This document shows positions 1 to 11,467 of a stretch of DNA of 64,000 bases, piece after piece. The stretch is from Ligustrum vulgare (Eukaryota; Streptophyta; Magnoliopsida; Lamiales; Oleaceae): the NCBI GenBank assembly GCA_963555705.1, contig OY743182.1:54502592-54566591 (forward strand). Direction: 5' to 3'. Every line of letters begins with the position of its first letter. The first letter of the stretch is position 1. Position numbers and translations under genes: made by a program. Below the pieces are notes generated by a model. The model ran no database searches, had not been told where the DNA came from, and was given only the letters and a program-made list of their open reading frames with translations.

Positions 1-6
1 GGAAGA

Positions 7-3000
7 ATGGAAGGTAGCCGAAGTGGAAAGCAACCTATGATTGGGGCTTACTGTGCGTACCATAGGTATTATAGCCACAAGACGGAAGATTGTAGGGAAA
101 TCCACATGTTAGCAGACCAAAAGGCACACGGAAGAAGGGGAGGTTACTTCTCTCCTGACAAAGGAAAGACGCAAAAGCCAGGTAACCAAAAGTTTAACCG
201 AGCTGACAGGCTAGCTCCGTGGAAGAACCCAACGAAGGAAAGGATTGACGGTCGTCAAAGAGATAGGGGCAAGGGTCAGGATAACTCCCCGGCACATGCT
301 AAAGATACGAAGGAACCACCTATGCCTACAAATGATTTGTCGATTCGCGAAATTGACACGATACTGGGAGGCCCCCATCCAGGTGGAAGCACAAATAACT
401 CCCATAAGTGGTATATCAGAGAGGCCAAGCAGCCCTCCAACGTGAATTATCACATCCATTCGCATTCTGTTGGGATGCCTCGGACGGAATCTATCACATT
501 TACCCAGGATGACGATATTGGGGAGAATTTTCCACATAATGACGCGTTGGTTATACGGGTAGTGGTAGCTCGGAATGGATTGTCATGAATGATGGTGGAT
601 GATGGTGCCTCGATAAACGTGATTTATGGAGTAACTTTTGATAAAATGGGGATTAGCACCCCACTCATCCCAGTCCCAAATCCAATATATAGATTCACTG
701 TAGACAGCATAACTCCTAGAGGATCCATAACCCTTATGACTGAGGTTGGGCAAGCACCAACTTTCTCCAGAATCCCCATGGAATTCTTGATTGTAGACAA
801 AATCTCCTCTTATCATGGCTCAATTGGGAGGCCGGGTCTTATTGACTTGGGGGCTGCAATGCATACCAAATACATTTGCATGAAATTCCCCACGGAACAT
901 GGTGTAGCAACTGTCAGGAGGAGCCAAACTGAATCACGGATCTGTTACACAAACGCAATTAAGAAATTTCAAGACCGGAGCTTGAACATGATTAGTGACG
1001 TGGCAATGTCCGAGACTGCTCCAAACCCTGAAAGACTGGGTGAAGGGCCCTCAGAAAGTGAAGACGTTACAATGACGCCGGAAGAGGATCTAGCAGACCT
1101 AGACCCAAGAATGGTCGGGGACAATTACTCTACCCCAGCTGAAAAGCTGGAGTGCTTCGGTGTTGATCCACTTGATCCAATCAAGGAGTTGCAGATTGGA
1201 TTGGATTCGTCGATTGAATATAAAAATCAGCTAAAAAGCTTCTTACTTGATAACTTTGACGTATTTGCATGGAAACATGATGACATGATTGGAATTGATC
1301 ATAGAGTTGCCTGTCACAGACTCCAGTTTGATCCAAAAAGTCCTGGGCACAAGCAAAAAAGAAGACCGATGAGTTCTGATAAATATGGGGCCTTGAAAGA
1401 AGAGGTGATGAAGCTATTGAAAAATGACTTTATCAGAGAATCTCGGTATCCGAAGTGGGTATCGAACCCTGATTTGGTCCCAAAGCAGAATGGGAAATTG
1501 AGAGTATGTATTGATTTCTCGAATTTAAACCAGGCATGCCCTAAAGAAAGTTTCCCCCTTCCTCGGATTGATCAATTAGTCGACTCTACAGCGGGACATG
1601 AGATACTGAGCTTTATGGATGCATACCCTGGATACAATCAGATCCCCATGCATGAATCGGACGAGGTGCACACCTCGTTTATCACAGATAAAGGACTCTA
1701 TTATTATAAAGCCATGTCGTTTGGTTTAAAAAATGTCGGAGCCACCTACCAAAGGTTGGTAAATCGTATGTTTTTGGAACAGCTGGGAAACACCATGGAA
1801 GTATATGTCGATGACATGCTAGTCAAAAGTATGGTCGTCACAGAGCATGTCCGCCATCTGTCAGAGGCCTTTAACATTCTAAGAAGATATCGAATGAAGC
1901 TCAATCCCGAGAAATGCGCCTTTGGAGTAGCTTCCGGAAATTTTCTTGGATTCATGGTGAACCGAAGAGGAATTGAAGCCAATCCGGATAAGATCAAAGC
2001 TCTACTAGACATGCACTCTCCGCGGAGCCCAAAAGAAGTGCAAAGCTTAACGGGAAGAATTGCGACCTTAAATCGGTTTGTTTCTAAGTCCACAGATAAA
2101 TGCTTGCCATTTTTTAAAGTCTTCAAAGGAGGGAAGCGATTTCAATGGACCCCAGACTGTGAGCAAGCCTTTGCCTACCTGAAATCATTCCTGGGGCAGG
2201 CCCCACTATTATCAAAACCAAAGGCTGGCGAACCACTCTCTCTGTATTTAGCCGTATCAAAAGAAGCTGTTAGCTAAGTATTGGTCAGAGAGGAGGATGG
2301 GAATCAGTTCTCAGTGTATTATGTAAGCAAAGCCATGCTGGATGCAGAAACTCGTTACCCCGGTATGGAAAAACTTGCTCTCGTGTTGATTACGGAAGCT
2401 CGCAAACTCCGCCCCTACTTTCAGTCGCACTCCATACATGTTCTCACAAACTTTCCTATGAGACAGGTATTGCAGAAACCATACATATCTGGGAGGCTAA
2501 TGAAGTGGGCGATAGAAATCAGCCAGTACGACCTGCATTATGAACCTCGAACAGCTATAAAGGGTCAAGTATTAGCATATTTCATAGTTGAGTTCATGCA
2601 TCCGCCCGAAGTGGAGATGATTGATAACACGGAGGATAGCCGTGAGTGGAAATTGTTCGTTAACGGGTCCTCGGCTGAAGGAGGATATAGGGAGGGAATA
2701 CTACTAATGAGTCCAGAAGGATACAAACTACACAGTGCGATCCGCTTAGGCTTTAAAGCCTCAAACAATGTTGCAGAGTACGAGGCACTCTTAGCTGGAC
2801 TAAGGCTTGCGAAAGCTCTAAAGATTAAGTATGTAGTGGCAAATAGTGACTCGCAGCTTGTTGTAAGCCAGTTTAACGGCCAGTTTTCTACCAAAGAGCC
2901 GGCCATGGTTGCCTACTTGAAGAAAGTGAAAGATTTAGTCGTGCATTTCAGAAAAATAGAGTTACATCATATTCTCAGAATTGAGAATTCCTATGCAGAT

Positions 3001-4359
3001 GCTTTATCTAAACTAGCAAGCAGTAATAATTCCGTGCTCCACATTATGGTTCCAATTGAGCATTTGTCGACCTCTTCCATTGAGCCAGGAACGGAAATTT
3101 TGGCAATAGAAGAAGAAGGATCCTGGATGAGTCCTATACTTGCATACTTGAAGCATCAAACAATATTAGACGAGACGGAAGCAGCTCGAAAATTGCAAAG
3201 ATATGCCGCAAATTTTGTACTCTTGGATGATCTGCTTTATAAACGGAGTTATACCTCTCCTTTGTTACGATGTGTTGGACCGGAGGAAGGACAATATGTA
3301 ATGAAAGAAATCCATGAGGGCATATGCGGCAACCACGCTGGGGCGCTATCACTGGCTCGGAAAGCCCTCAAACAAGGATATTTTTAGCCAACTATGCGAA
3401 AGGATTCCCATGACTTCGTCTGCAAGTACGATAAATGTCAGAGGCATGCAACCATACCGCATCAGCCGTATCACGAATTGACTGTGGTAACTAGCCCTTG
3501 GCCTTTCGCGAAGTGGGGGATTGACATTATTGGTTCTATGCCCAGAGGTGCTGGTAACAATTGTTTTGCAATAGTGGCAATTGACTACTTCACCAAGTGG
3601 GTCTAGGCGGAACCCTTGATGAGGATTACCGAAGCCAACACCACCAAGTTCATCTGAAAGAATATTATATGCAGATTTGGAATACCGCACTCGTTGGTTA
3701 TTGATAATGCAAAACAGTTCAAAAACAGAAGCATTGATGAATTGTGCGACGATTTGGGAATTAAGAAATTATTTTCGTCCCCGCATCATCCACAAGCCAA
3801 TGGGCAGGTAGAAGTCATGAACAAGACCATAAAAAACACCCTAAAGAGGAAGTTGGAATCCAAAAAAGGCGCATGGGTAGATGAACTCCCACAAGTATTA
3901 TGGGCACTTCGGACCACCTCGCACACCACCACTGGTGAAATGCTTTTCTTCCTGGCGTATGGATCCGAGGTGGTATGTCCAGTTGAAATTGGGGTGCCTT
4001 CTCTTCGTCAAATCCATTATGACGAGGCGGGAAACGAAGAAGCACAAAGGACAAACTTGGATTTCCTCCTGGAAAAACGGAGTGACTCTCAAATAGTAAT
4101 GGCCAAGTACTAAGAAAAAATGGCCCGCTACTACAACAAAAGGGTAAAGGGTCAGCACTTTAACATTGAGAATTTAGTCCTTAAAAAGGTCCTTCCTTCT
4201 ACTAAAGAACCAGGAGTAGGGACTTTAGGTCCTAATTGGGAAGGCCCTTACAAAGTCACCGCCGAGGTGGTACCCAGTATATACATGATCGAAGACCTAT
4301 CTGGGGTACTTTTGTGTAATCCTTGGAACACGTATCACCTTCGTCGCTATTTTCAATAA
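7..4359 (+). pseudogene. Tat gag-pol polyprotein, one frame with six stops
   Basis: All segments lie in one frame, interrupted by stops at 586-588, 2275-2277, 3385-3387, 3604-3606, 3655-3657 and 4111-4113. Near the start is a Gag zinc knuckle of form CX2HX4HX4C (C-A-Y-H...H-K-T-E-D-C). An aspartic protease motif VDDGAS lies near 595-612. The RT has FPLPRIDQLV, FMDAYPGYNQI and the catalytic YVDDML (about 1804). RNase H follows from about 2281, then an archaeal-type RNase H (about 2640-3015; LFVNGSSAEGG, NVAEYEALLAGL). The integrase has its zinc-finger half around the 3387 stop, then WGIDIIGSMP, VIDNAKQF and QANGQVEVMNKTIK carrying D, D and E, and a GPYKV C-terminal motif. Stops in conserved positions look like point mutations from an old insertion. 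It cannot make a full polyprotein. Confidence 0.93.
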
Positions 4360-4909
4360 AATTGAATTCCTTTTCGATGATTACAACGTCTCCACGTAAT
4401 TTAATGAAAATTTGAAGTGATTTACATTGAGGATTGCATCAAGTGCTATTCGGTAAACATGGCGGATATTAAAAAAAAATGCCCAAATTATTTTGTTTAT
4501 TGGAGAGTACAACTCCATTATACTGGAACTTTGTTAAAATAAGGGATTCTTATAAGCCCATACTACGATCACTGCCTATTGGTTGAACGTATTAACATCA
4601 TCAGTAGGAGCTTGTCCAAACTACTAATCGTAAGGAGGAAGAATCGCAGGTGTTACGAAGTATAATTCAAATATAATCAAATGTTTGTCAAAATCATATC
4701 TAACCAAAAAACATGAATGTCTTAAGCTACTTAGATCTCAGGGACTATCTTGATACAATGAGTTTAGAAGGCGCTTGCGTTTAGAAGGCGTTTGCGTTTA
4801 GAAGCATTCACACTTAAATAAATGACGTTGTACAAACCAAAACTTGTGTACACAACTGTCGAACTTCGCAAAATGATCAAAACATTGAGCTAAATAAACT
4901 AAAAGCTAA
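4360..4909. other. Tat spacer between integrase and antisense gene
   Basis: No coding sequence recognised. It is AT-rich. A short direct repeat (GTTTAGAAGGCG, units of about 18-20 bases) lies near 4765-4805. The spacer ends where the antisense gene's stop codon begins. Confidence 0.6.
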
Positions 4910-6202
4910 CTAGCTGCAACCACACTCTATTGCCACATTCATTAGGGGGGGGGGGGGGTCTTTGGCAGAGTCTCTGCCTGGTACTATCTGGCAGGAGTCA
5001 GAGGGAACATCAGTAGGAGGATCTTCCCCTAAATCTTGTGGCTCTGGATATAAGGTCTCGATCTGGGAAATGTCCAAATCTGGGAAAGCCTCTTTTACAT
5101 CTCCCAAGGCCATCCTAGCCCCAATGTTCCCAAAAACTCTCTGCATAGCTTCATACTCAGGGGTCTCTTCAAAAGTATCCTTGAAATTCTGAACTGCCTT
5201 CGACACTTCGGCCCCCAAAACCTCCTTCACCCTGACTGCAATAGTAAGCTCCAAGGCCTCAGTAATTCTGGAGTCAATATGTTTCTCCAGGGAGGCATAA
5301 TCCTCCTCAGCCTTCTTCCTACCCTCTACCTCCCCTTGTAGCTTAGAGGTGACTTCTGCCACCTCAGCTACCAGCTTGGCCTTCGTGGAGTTTGCTTCTG
5401 CTAAGGCTTCAGTTGTGATGGACTGCGCATGGTTGGAGTCATCAAGCTTCTTGCACAGAGTCGCCACAACTGATTCATAGGCATGGAGGTCATGCTTCAT
5501 TTTCTCGTTATCTTCCTGGAGGCGCTTCGCGTGAGCCCTCTCCTCTGAGGAAGATTTGCGGGTTATGGACAGCTGAGTTTTAAGATCATTAATCTCCTTC
5601 AACATGTTATCTGCATGACGGAGTGTAGTCTTAGCATCTTTCTTGTCCCGCTGCACCTCCTCCACTGAAGATTCCACCTCATCAATAAGGGCTATTGCTC
5701 TAACATTCATAGCTTTGGCAGCAAGTAGCTTCCGGGATGGAGTGACACTGGAATAGAAGGCAGACCAGCCCTCTGTCCAAAATTACTCGGTGACCAAGGC
5801 AGCCCTGGAAGGAGGAGAGTTGGGGGAGTCAAACAAAGTGGGATTGAAGGTGACTTCCTTGGGGAGGACACTGGCTTTAATCTGTTTGAGCTCTTCTGCC
5901 CCCGCAGGTGTCACTTCATAAGCCAGACCCAGGATAGACACGGAAGGCTCGTCCTCCAAGTTTTGGGTCTCTGGTGGCGGAGGAGAAGAGGTGGTATCCT
6001 TCCCCCTCCTGAGCCTCTTCAAAGGGGCGGGTTCCTCCACGGATATAGGCTCGGAGATATCCTCGGATAGGGGAGATGGCATCTAGACATTCTTAAACTC
6101 CCTTTACCTCTTAGAGCCACCCCTATCTGACCTCTTTCCCTTCCCCGTTGCTGTGACCCTCCTGGGTTCAGCCTCTTTTTCCAAGCTAGGCTGTTGGGGG
6201 TG

Positions 6203-6217
6203 TTGACCTATGGTCAA
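6203..6217. promoter_or_regulatory. Palindromic W-box at the LTR start
   Basis: TTGACC-TAT-GGTCAA is a perfect inverted repeat two bases inside the LTR. TTGAC(C/T) is the WRKY-binding W-box core, here present on both strands. Binding is inferred from the motif alone. Confidence 0.45.
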
Positions 6218-6634
6218 CCTGACCTTATTGTTTTGATCATAACAAACAAGAATATATTGTGTTGCTAACAAGTGTGCTTCAAGTGTTTCATATAATGATA
6301 AATTTTCAAAGCATTCAATGTTCAAATCGTCTATCAAAGATATAAATCAAAACTATGTGATCAAGCACATGAGACGCAAAGAAGATCAAGAAAGAATCGA
6401 AGATATTCAAGATCAAATTTCAAGTCGGAAAGCATGAAGACCAAGCAATGAAGCCTACAAAGAATTGAGCATTTACAAATTGCTTTTCAATCTAATGTAA
6501 GGTTAATGCATCAATAGTTGGCAATGCACTTCATAAAGCTCAAGTAACATTTTTAAAAGCATCAAAATATCTTTTTCAAAATCAACTTTGATCAGTAAAC
6601 CTTGAAAAATCAAAATCTTAAAATCCTGATTTTA

Positions 6635-6770
6635 CAGGTCGACCGCAAAATTAATAGGTCGACCGCATGACACCAATCGGTCGACCGCACTGCAAGTGTT
6701 TGAACTCAACGGCTATTTTCTTGCAACGGCTATATTGAGGTCGACTGCATGGCTGAACAGGTCGACCGCA
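6635..6770 (+). repeat. Five copies of GGTCGACYGCA in the copia LTR U3
   Basis: GGTCGACCGCA or GGTCGACTGCA occurs five times just upstream of the TATA box (about 6637, 6657, 6679, 6738 and 6759). The spacing is irregular. Their position suggests promoter elements of the retrotransposon. Confidence 0.6.
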
Positions 6771-9448
6771 AAAGACAGTATGTGCGAAAATTGCTCTATA
6801 AATAGCCTTCTCTCTTGCATTCATTTTTAACAACATAGAAAAGATTTTAGAAAAGCTTTCTTGTGAAAAATTCATTGTTCTTACTTGATTTATATTTATC
6901 TATCTTTATTAGAATACTTTGATTGATCTAAACTTTGTTTTATCAAATCATCAAAGTTTTTGGAAGAAAGTTTTGTGAAGATTCTTGGTTTTATATTGTT
7001 TAAACTTCTTCAACATCTTCACACTATATTGGAATTGAAGTGTAAGTCTCTCTTTGTTCTAAACTTGTTTTAATCTTTTAAAAGAGAGAAATTCCAATTA
7101 AGGAACTTTGATTTTTTGTGCTACATTTTTCATTATCATTTGATTCATCAAAGTTCCATTGCCTAAACACTTTGAGCTTAACTTATTGTTAATTATTCAA
7201 GTGTGGCATCTCTTGGTACTTAATTTGATTCAATATTTTAACAAGAGATTATTTGAAAAACTTTATTTGATTGCATTGAACTTTTCATTATCATTTGCAT
7301 CAAAGTTTTTCTCTAACACTCGAGCTTAATTCATTGCTATCTATTGAAGTGTTAGCCTAACTCTCTCGGTACTTAATTTGAGTATATCATTTGTCAAGAG
7401 AGTTATTTCAATTGTAAATTCAATTCATTATATGTTGTGGTTTCGAGAGCCTTGTGAAAACTCGATTGTTGGTTTCGAGAGCCTTGTGAAAACTCGATTG
7501 TTGGTTAAGGATAGGTGCTCCTTGTTGTAAGTCGCCTAAGGATTTGGTACTCCTTGTTGTAAGTTACCAATATAGTGTATTTGGCCTTGCTCGTGACGGA
7601 GAGCTCGGTAACGGGGGACGTAGATCACGTTGGTTGATTGAACCTCCATAAATCGCGTTTGCATTCTCTTATCCCTTTTACTTTATTCTATCAATTTATA
7701 TTGTGCAACACTTTATCTAAGTGCTATAATTGCTTTATCAATTAAGTTTACACATTTATAGCACACTACATTGATAGTTAAATTACTTACAACAAGTGCT
7801 CATACTTGTACACATTGATTTTTAAGTTTGAGATTATTTATCGAAAAAGTTTTATAAACCAATTCACCCCCCTCTTGGTTAGTTTACTCTTGGGCTAACA
7901 GGGGGCCTACTGGAAACAGACTGGGTGGCGGTAGCAATGCGGGAAGAGGACCTTCAAGTTGGGAAGTGGACGCTTCGGATACCTCCTTTGCCACCCCTAC
8001 TTGCAGATTAGCAAGAACTGCTTTCTGCTTTCTCTCAATCTCGCTGCCGTGGTGAAGGGCAGGAGGGATCTTTTTGCTCATAATGCCCTTTAGGGAAATC
8101 TTCGGAAGTCCTTGGAACCTAGCAAGAAAGAGAGAAGAATAAGGCTATGAGTGATTGAGGCATAAGCTAGGAAGGCAGTAAGAAAACAAACTCACTCATA
8201 GCTCGCATAAGGCCGTGCTTGACAAAAAGCTTGTTCTGTTAGATGACCTCCTGAAAAATGCCCCGGTAAGCGAACACTCGCCGCACTGCCACTAAATCTG
8301 CGTCGGAGAGAAGGCAGGCAAAAGTGTCCCCTGCCATAAGCCAATAACGTGTGAAAACAGATAAAGAGAGATGGACAAAAATAAAAAGTGAATGACACAC
8401 GACACTTAAGGACGCGAAAGCAAATACAAGACTCACTAGGTGAGGAAAGAGTTCGGGGAACGGTGATTTTCGGACTAGGGTCCAAAGGCGAGCTCTGCCA
8501 CTCCCCAGCAACCCAGAACTACTGGTTCCTCCAGTTCTTTATTGAAGTGGGATGACCAGTGATAATACTAGGATATGAGCCTCTGGGGGACAAATAGTAC
8601 CAGTTCTTGACATCCGACCTCACATCCTTATCCCTTATAAAGGACTTCTTTAGGGTATATAAGGTGTGGATGATGTGCAACGAGATGGGATAGTCAGGGT
8701 TGACCTCTTGCCACACTAGCCAAGTACCCACGGCCTGTGTCCAGAAGTTAGGGGCCAACTGGTAGGGGCATAAGTTGTAACTCCTAAGCAGTGCCCTGAA
8801 AAAGGGGTGCAGGGGCAGCCTCATCCCGCAGGATAAAGCATCATAGCATATGACCACTTGACCTGGGGGAGGGCTACACGGTCGGCAAGAAGGCGTAGGG
8901 TGCACCAATCGAACCCCTTCTGGTATCCTGAATTTTTCCGATGCTCCCGCCAAATCAACGCCTCGAATTTCCGTGGCAATCTCACTGCTTCCCTAAGATT
9001 CTGGGTTGGGATTAGGGTCCACATGATACCCTGACACTTTATTCACCAGGTCCACCCAACCCTCAACCTAGGCTATTTCCTCCTCAGATAGCCCTAACTC
9101 TTCCCTATGTGCCCTAAATGGGGCCCTAATACTTAAGCTGAGGTCCTGATGACCAGAAGAAAAGCCCACTGCCTCTCATCTCTCCAAGTCCCTATCCCGC
9201 TTGCTTCGAAGCTCCCGCAAAGAGGCATCTTCGTCGGATGACAGATGAGCCATGTAGGTCTGGTTCTTCTCATCTTCGCTGTCAGAATCATCCAAATAAA
9301 TTATACCACTACATTTCCTATTTCTCCTCTTAATCTGCTCCTTAAAGAAGCGGGAACTAAAAATCGATAAAGACAATGGGCAGAAACCTCTGACAGGAAT
9401 CGCCATTGCCAACATTTCCTGTGAACCCGTTCCCCCAACTCTTTCCAT

Positions 9449-10313
9449 TTTTTCTTAAAAATAGGCCAGACTCACCAAGAGGAAAACAAAATGCAAAACA
9501 AAAATTTTCAAACCCACACTTGAAGATTAGAAATGAAAAAGTTTTGCACATGCTAAGGAAAAGAAATTTACCTTAAAATGAAAAAACGAACGTTCGAGGT
9601 TGTGCGCTCGAAGTGAAAAACACGCCAATGGAAGATGTTGAATGGTAGAGAAAGTTTGCTGGGTGGAAAACCCTCGAAGAGATGCTGAAATACTTGCAAG
9701 AAAGGAAAAGGTGCTACAACTTCTTGCGAAAGAGATACTACAAAAATTCTTAGAAAACGGTAAAGGAGAAATGATGGGAAGAAGGGGGCTTTATAGGAAA
9801 TCCAATAATCCAAAACCCTTGGATTTAGAGTTGCATGATTGATGCGGGTAACCCGCGTCTCTTGGGGGGATGGCTAATCAAAGCGCCCAGCTGTCGAAGG
9901 AAGGGAAGAAACCATTCAGTTACCAAAGTGTTTGCCACACGCGGCAAGATGTCACCCCCCGTCCCCTTCATATTTCTTGGGAACCAATATTAGCAGCCTC
10001 CTTATATTAAATGTGCCGCCTAAGAGATATGCTAGTATAATCCCAACTTTGGTTTGGGAGGGAAAGCAGGAGTGGGAGGTCGACTTTACCTTGAATCCGA
10101 GCCTCCCCTAAAGAACAGCGCTATACAATGATTCCCAGCTGATGGATGACAAAGAAATTATAAAATGCTGGGTATAACAGATAATGAAATTAGGGTAAAA
10201 CTGCAATCCTATGACTCTCTAATTGCAGAACGTTATCAGAACAAGATTGGTGCTTCGAACCTATGACAAATTCGATCCGCCCATAAATGACCACATCGGA
10301 TTTGAGGGACTAG
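9449..10313. other. Tat region upstream of the antisense gene, ending in the PPT
   Basis: No plus-strand gene seen. It holds the presumed promoter and 5' leader of the antisense gene. The last bases, TTTGAGGGACTAG (10301-10313), directly precede the LTR and are the likely polypurine tract. Confidence 0.6.
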
Positions 10314-10998
10314 TGTTGAGATCGTGCCCAAAATGGAGTACAGTGAACCACCAGCGATGGCCCAATAGAGGCCCAATGGACCTTGGCCCATGACTAAAGC
10401 TTAGGATATTTCCTTGGGCCAACTGCCGAGGTGGAACAACACATGAACTTCTTTAGCTGAACTGATTTACGTCTAGCCGATGTGTTTTATGTTTAGCCGA
10501 GGTACTCTATGGTGACGCCTCAGATGAGTGATGGGACAATGGATGGAGTCAGAGATGTGAAGCCGCCTTTATCAAAAAGTGACAGGCGTCCATCTTCTAC
10601 CAAACGTAGTAATGATTACTGTCAAAAAGTAAGATCTTCCTCTCCAACAGCTAGGGTAAATACACGTGTAAAGTCCACCATGTGTCGCCATCCAAAATTA
10701 TAACTTCCCCTATAAATAGAACACTCCTTCCACCTAAAAAAGGGTTTAGCATTTTCATACTCTTAACTGAATATTTTACTCTCACTCCCTTTTCTCTCTT
10801 TTACACACTTATATTTCCCGCACTCAATTTATATTTGCTTTAAATGAGCACTGACTTTGGCATAGGAGTGCAAACGGGAGCCACCTCGGCCCCCTTTGCA
10901 AAATGATTGTTTGTCACAGTACGCAGGAGATCCATGTGTTGAAGAGGGATGAGCTGAGACGTGTTGGTCCAAGGTCCAGCTGGATTTTGTGGTCAACA
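10314..10998 (+). repeat. 3' LTR of the Tat element
   Basis: 685 bp, from TGTTGAGATC to GGTCAACA, with inverted ends TGTTG/CAACA. The PPT lies immediately upstream. TATA box CCCCTATAAATAGA is at 10707-10720. The partner 5' LTR would lie left of the window. Confidence 0.88.
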
Positions 10999-11439
10999 AT
11001 GTCGATAGGAAAAAATCGCAAATTATAACCGAATCAAATATTGAAAAATGGTTTGGTTTAGTTTGGTTTGTAAATTGAAATGGTTCGGTTTGGTTTGGTT
11101 TTAAAAAATGTATAAATCGCTTAAAATGATTTGGTTTGAAAATATGTCAAAAATCGTTCAAATCGAATCGCGTTCACTCCTAACCATTATTTTCTTCAAT
11201 TGCTTCATTTTCTTACTTTCGGGGTAAAATCTGAAATAACAATAAATAAACACAAGTTAGGTAGAATTTATTCTCAAACCACAATGAAATATCATAATTT
11301 TGACATATAAATAAGTGTATAAAATACACTTATCACTTATTCTATTCATTTTTGTAATTGAACTGGTTTGCTTAAATCGAAATCTGTTAATCGGAAATCT
11401 GGCAAACCAGGGTGCAAACCAGATTATCACATGTCTCTG
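10999..11439. other. Intergenic, no gene seen
   Basis: Contains a low-complexity stretch of GGTTTGGTTTAGTTTGGTT type (about 11050-11110), partly repeated as CAAACCAG near 11350-11425. No coding potential recognised. Confidence 0.5.
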
Positions 11440-11467
11440 GCATCAAGTAGATTATCCATAAAAGAAA

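Larger units (their letters stand above)
6201..7900 (+). mobile_element. Solo LTR, probably Ty1-copia (SIRE/Maximus-like)
   Basis: The element starts TGTTGACC and ends GGCTAACA, 1700 bp, flanked by identical GGGGG at 6196-6200 and 7901-7905. It sits inside the Tat antisense gene, whose reading resumes on each side. TATA box CTATAAATAG near 6793. The 3' end includes AATTCACCCCCCTCTTGG (7861-7878), a sequence I associate with SIRE-type LTR ends; that lineage assignment is from memory. No PBS, PPT or internal region remains, so it is a solo LTR left by recombination between two LTRs. It contains a 32-bp tandem duplication (TTTCGAGAGCCTTGTGAAAA, about 7438-7502). Confidence 0.88.
4910..9448 (-). 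pseudogene. Tat antisense gene (Transposase_28-type domain plus coiled coil), interrupted
   Basis: Read on the minus strand from about 9448. An N-terminal segment with an acidic Ser/Asp stretch (DDSDSEDE) comes first. Then comes a domain at 9024-8519 with FRIPEGVRL, MRLPLHPFFRALL and QLAPNFW, typical of Pfam Transposase_28 ('putative gypsy type transposon', PF04195). Reading passes between two frames near 8950 (a frameshift) and meets a stop at 8519. Candidate introns have donors GTGAGT near 8437 and 8196. A Pro/Ser-rich part follows (8120-7906), then the nested LTR, then 6195-5783. The C-terminus (5710-4910, 266 residues) is a long coiled coil ending in a proline run over a 14-G tract at 4945-4958. 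A minus-strand TATAAAG near 9790 could be its promoter. The family is known from Tat elements; its function is unknown. Confidence 0.82.
1..10998 (+). mobile_element. Tat-lineage Ty3/gypsy LTR retrotransposon, left end cut by the window
   Basis: Order on the plus strand: end of gag, protease, reverse transcriptase, RNase H, a second archaeal-type RNase H, integrase, a long region whose only gene is antisense, a PPT, then an LTR. A second RNase H plus an antisense gene between integrase and the 3' LTR is characteristic of the Tat group. The LTR starts TGTTGAG and ends GTCAACA. The base after it is position 10999 (ATGTC), the expected right copy of a 5-bp target duplication; the left copy is outside the window. 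The coding region has six in-frame stops, so the copy is dead. A solo copia LTR is nested at 6201-7900. Confidence 0.9.

Noticed and set aside
8192..8511. Two overlapping minus-strand open frames (90-97 residues)
   Set aside because: They run across a probable intron of the Tat antisense gene; only the edges are coding.
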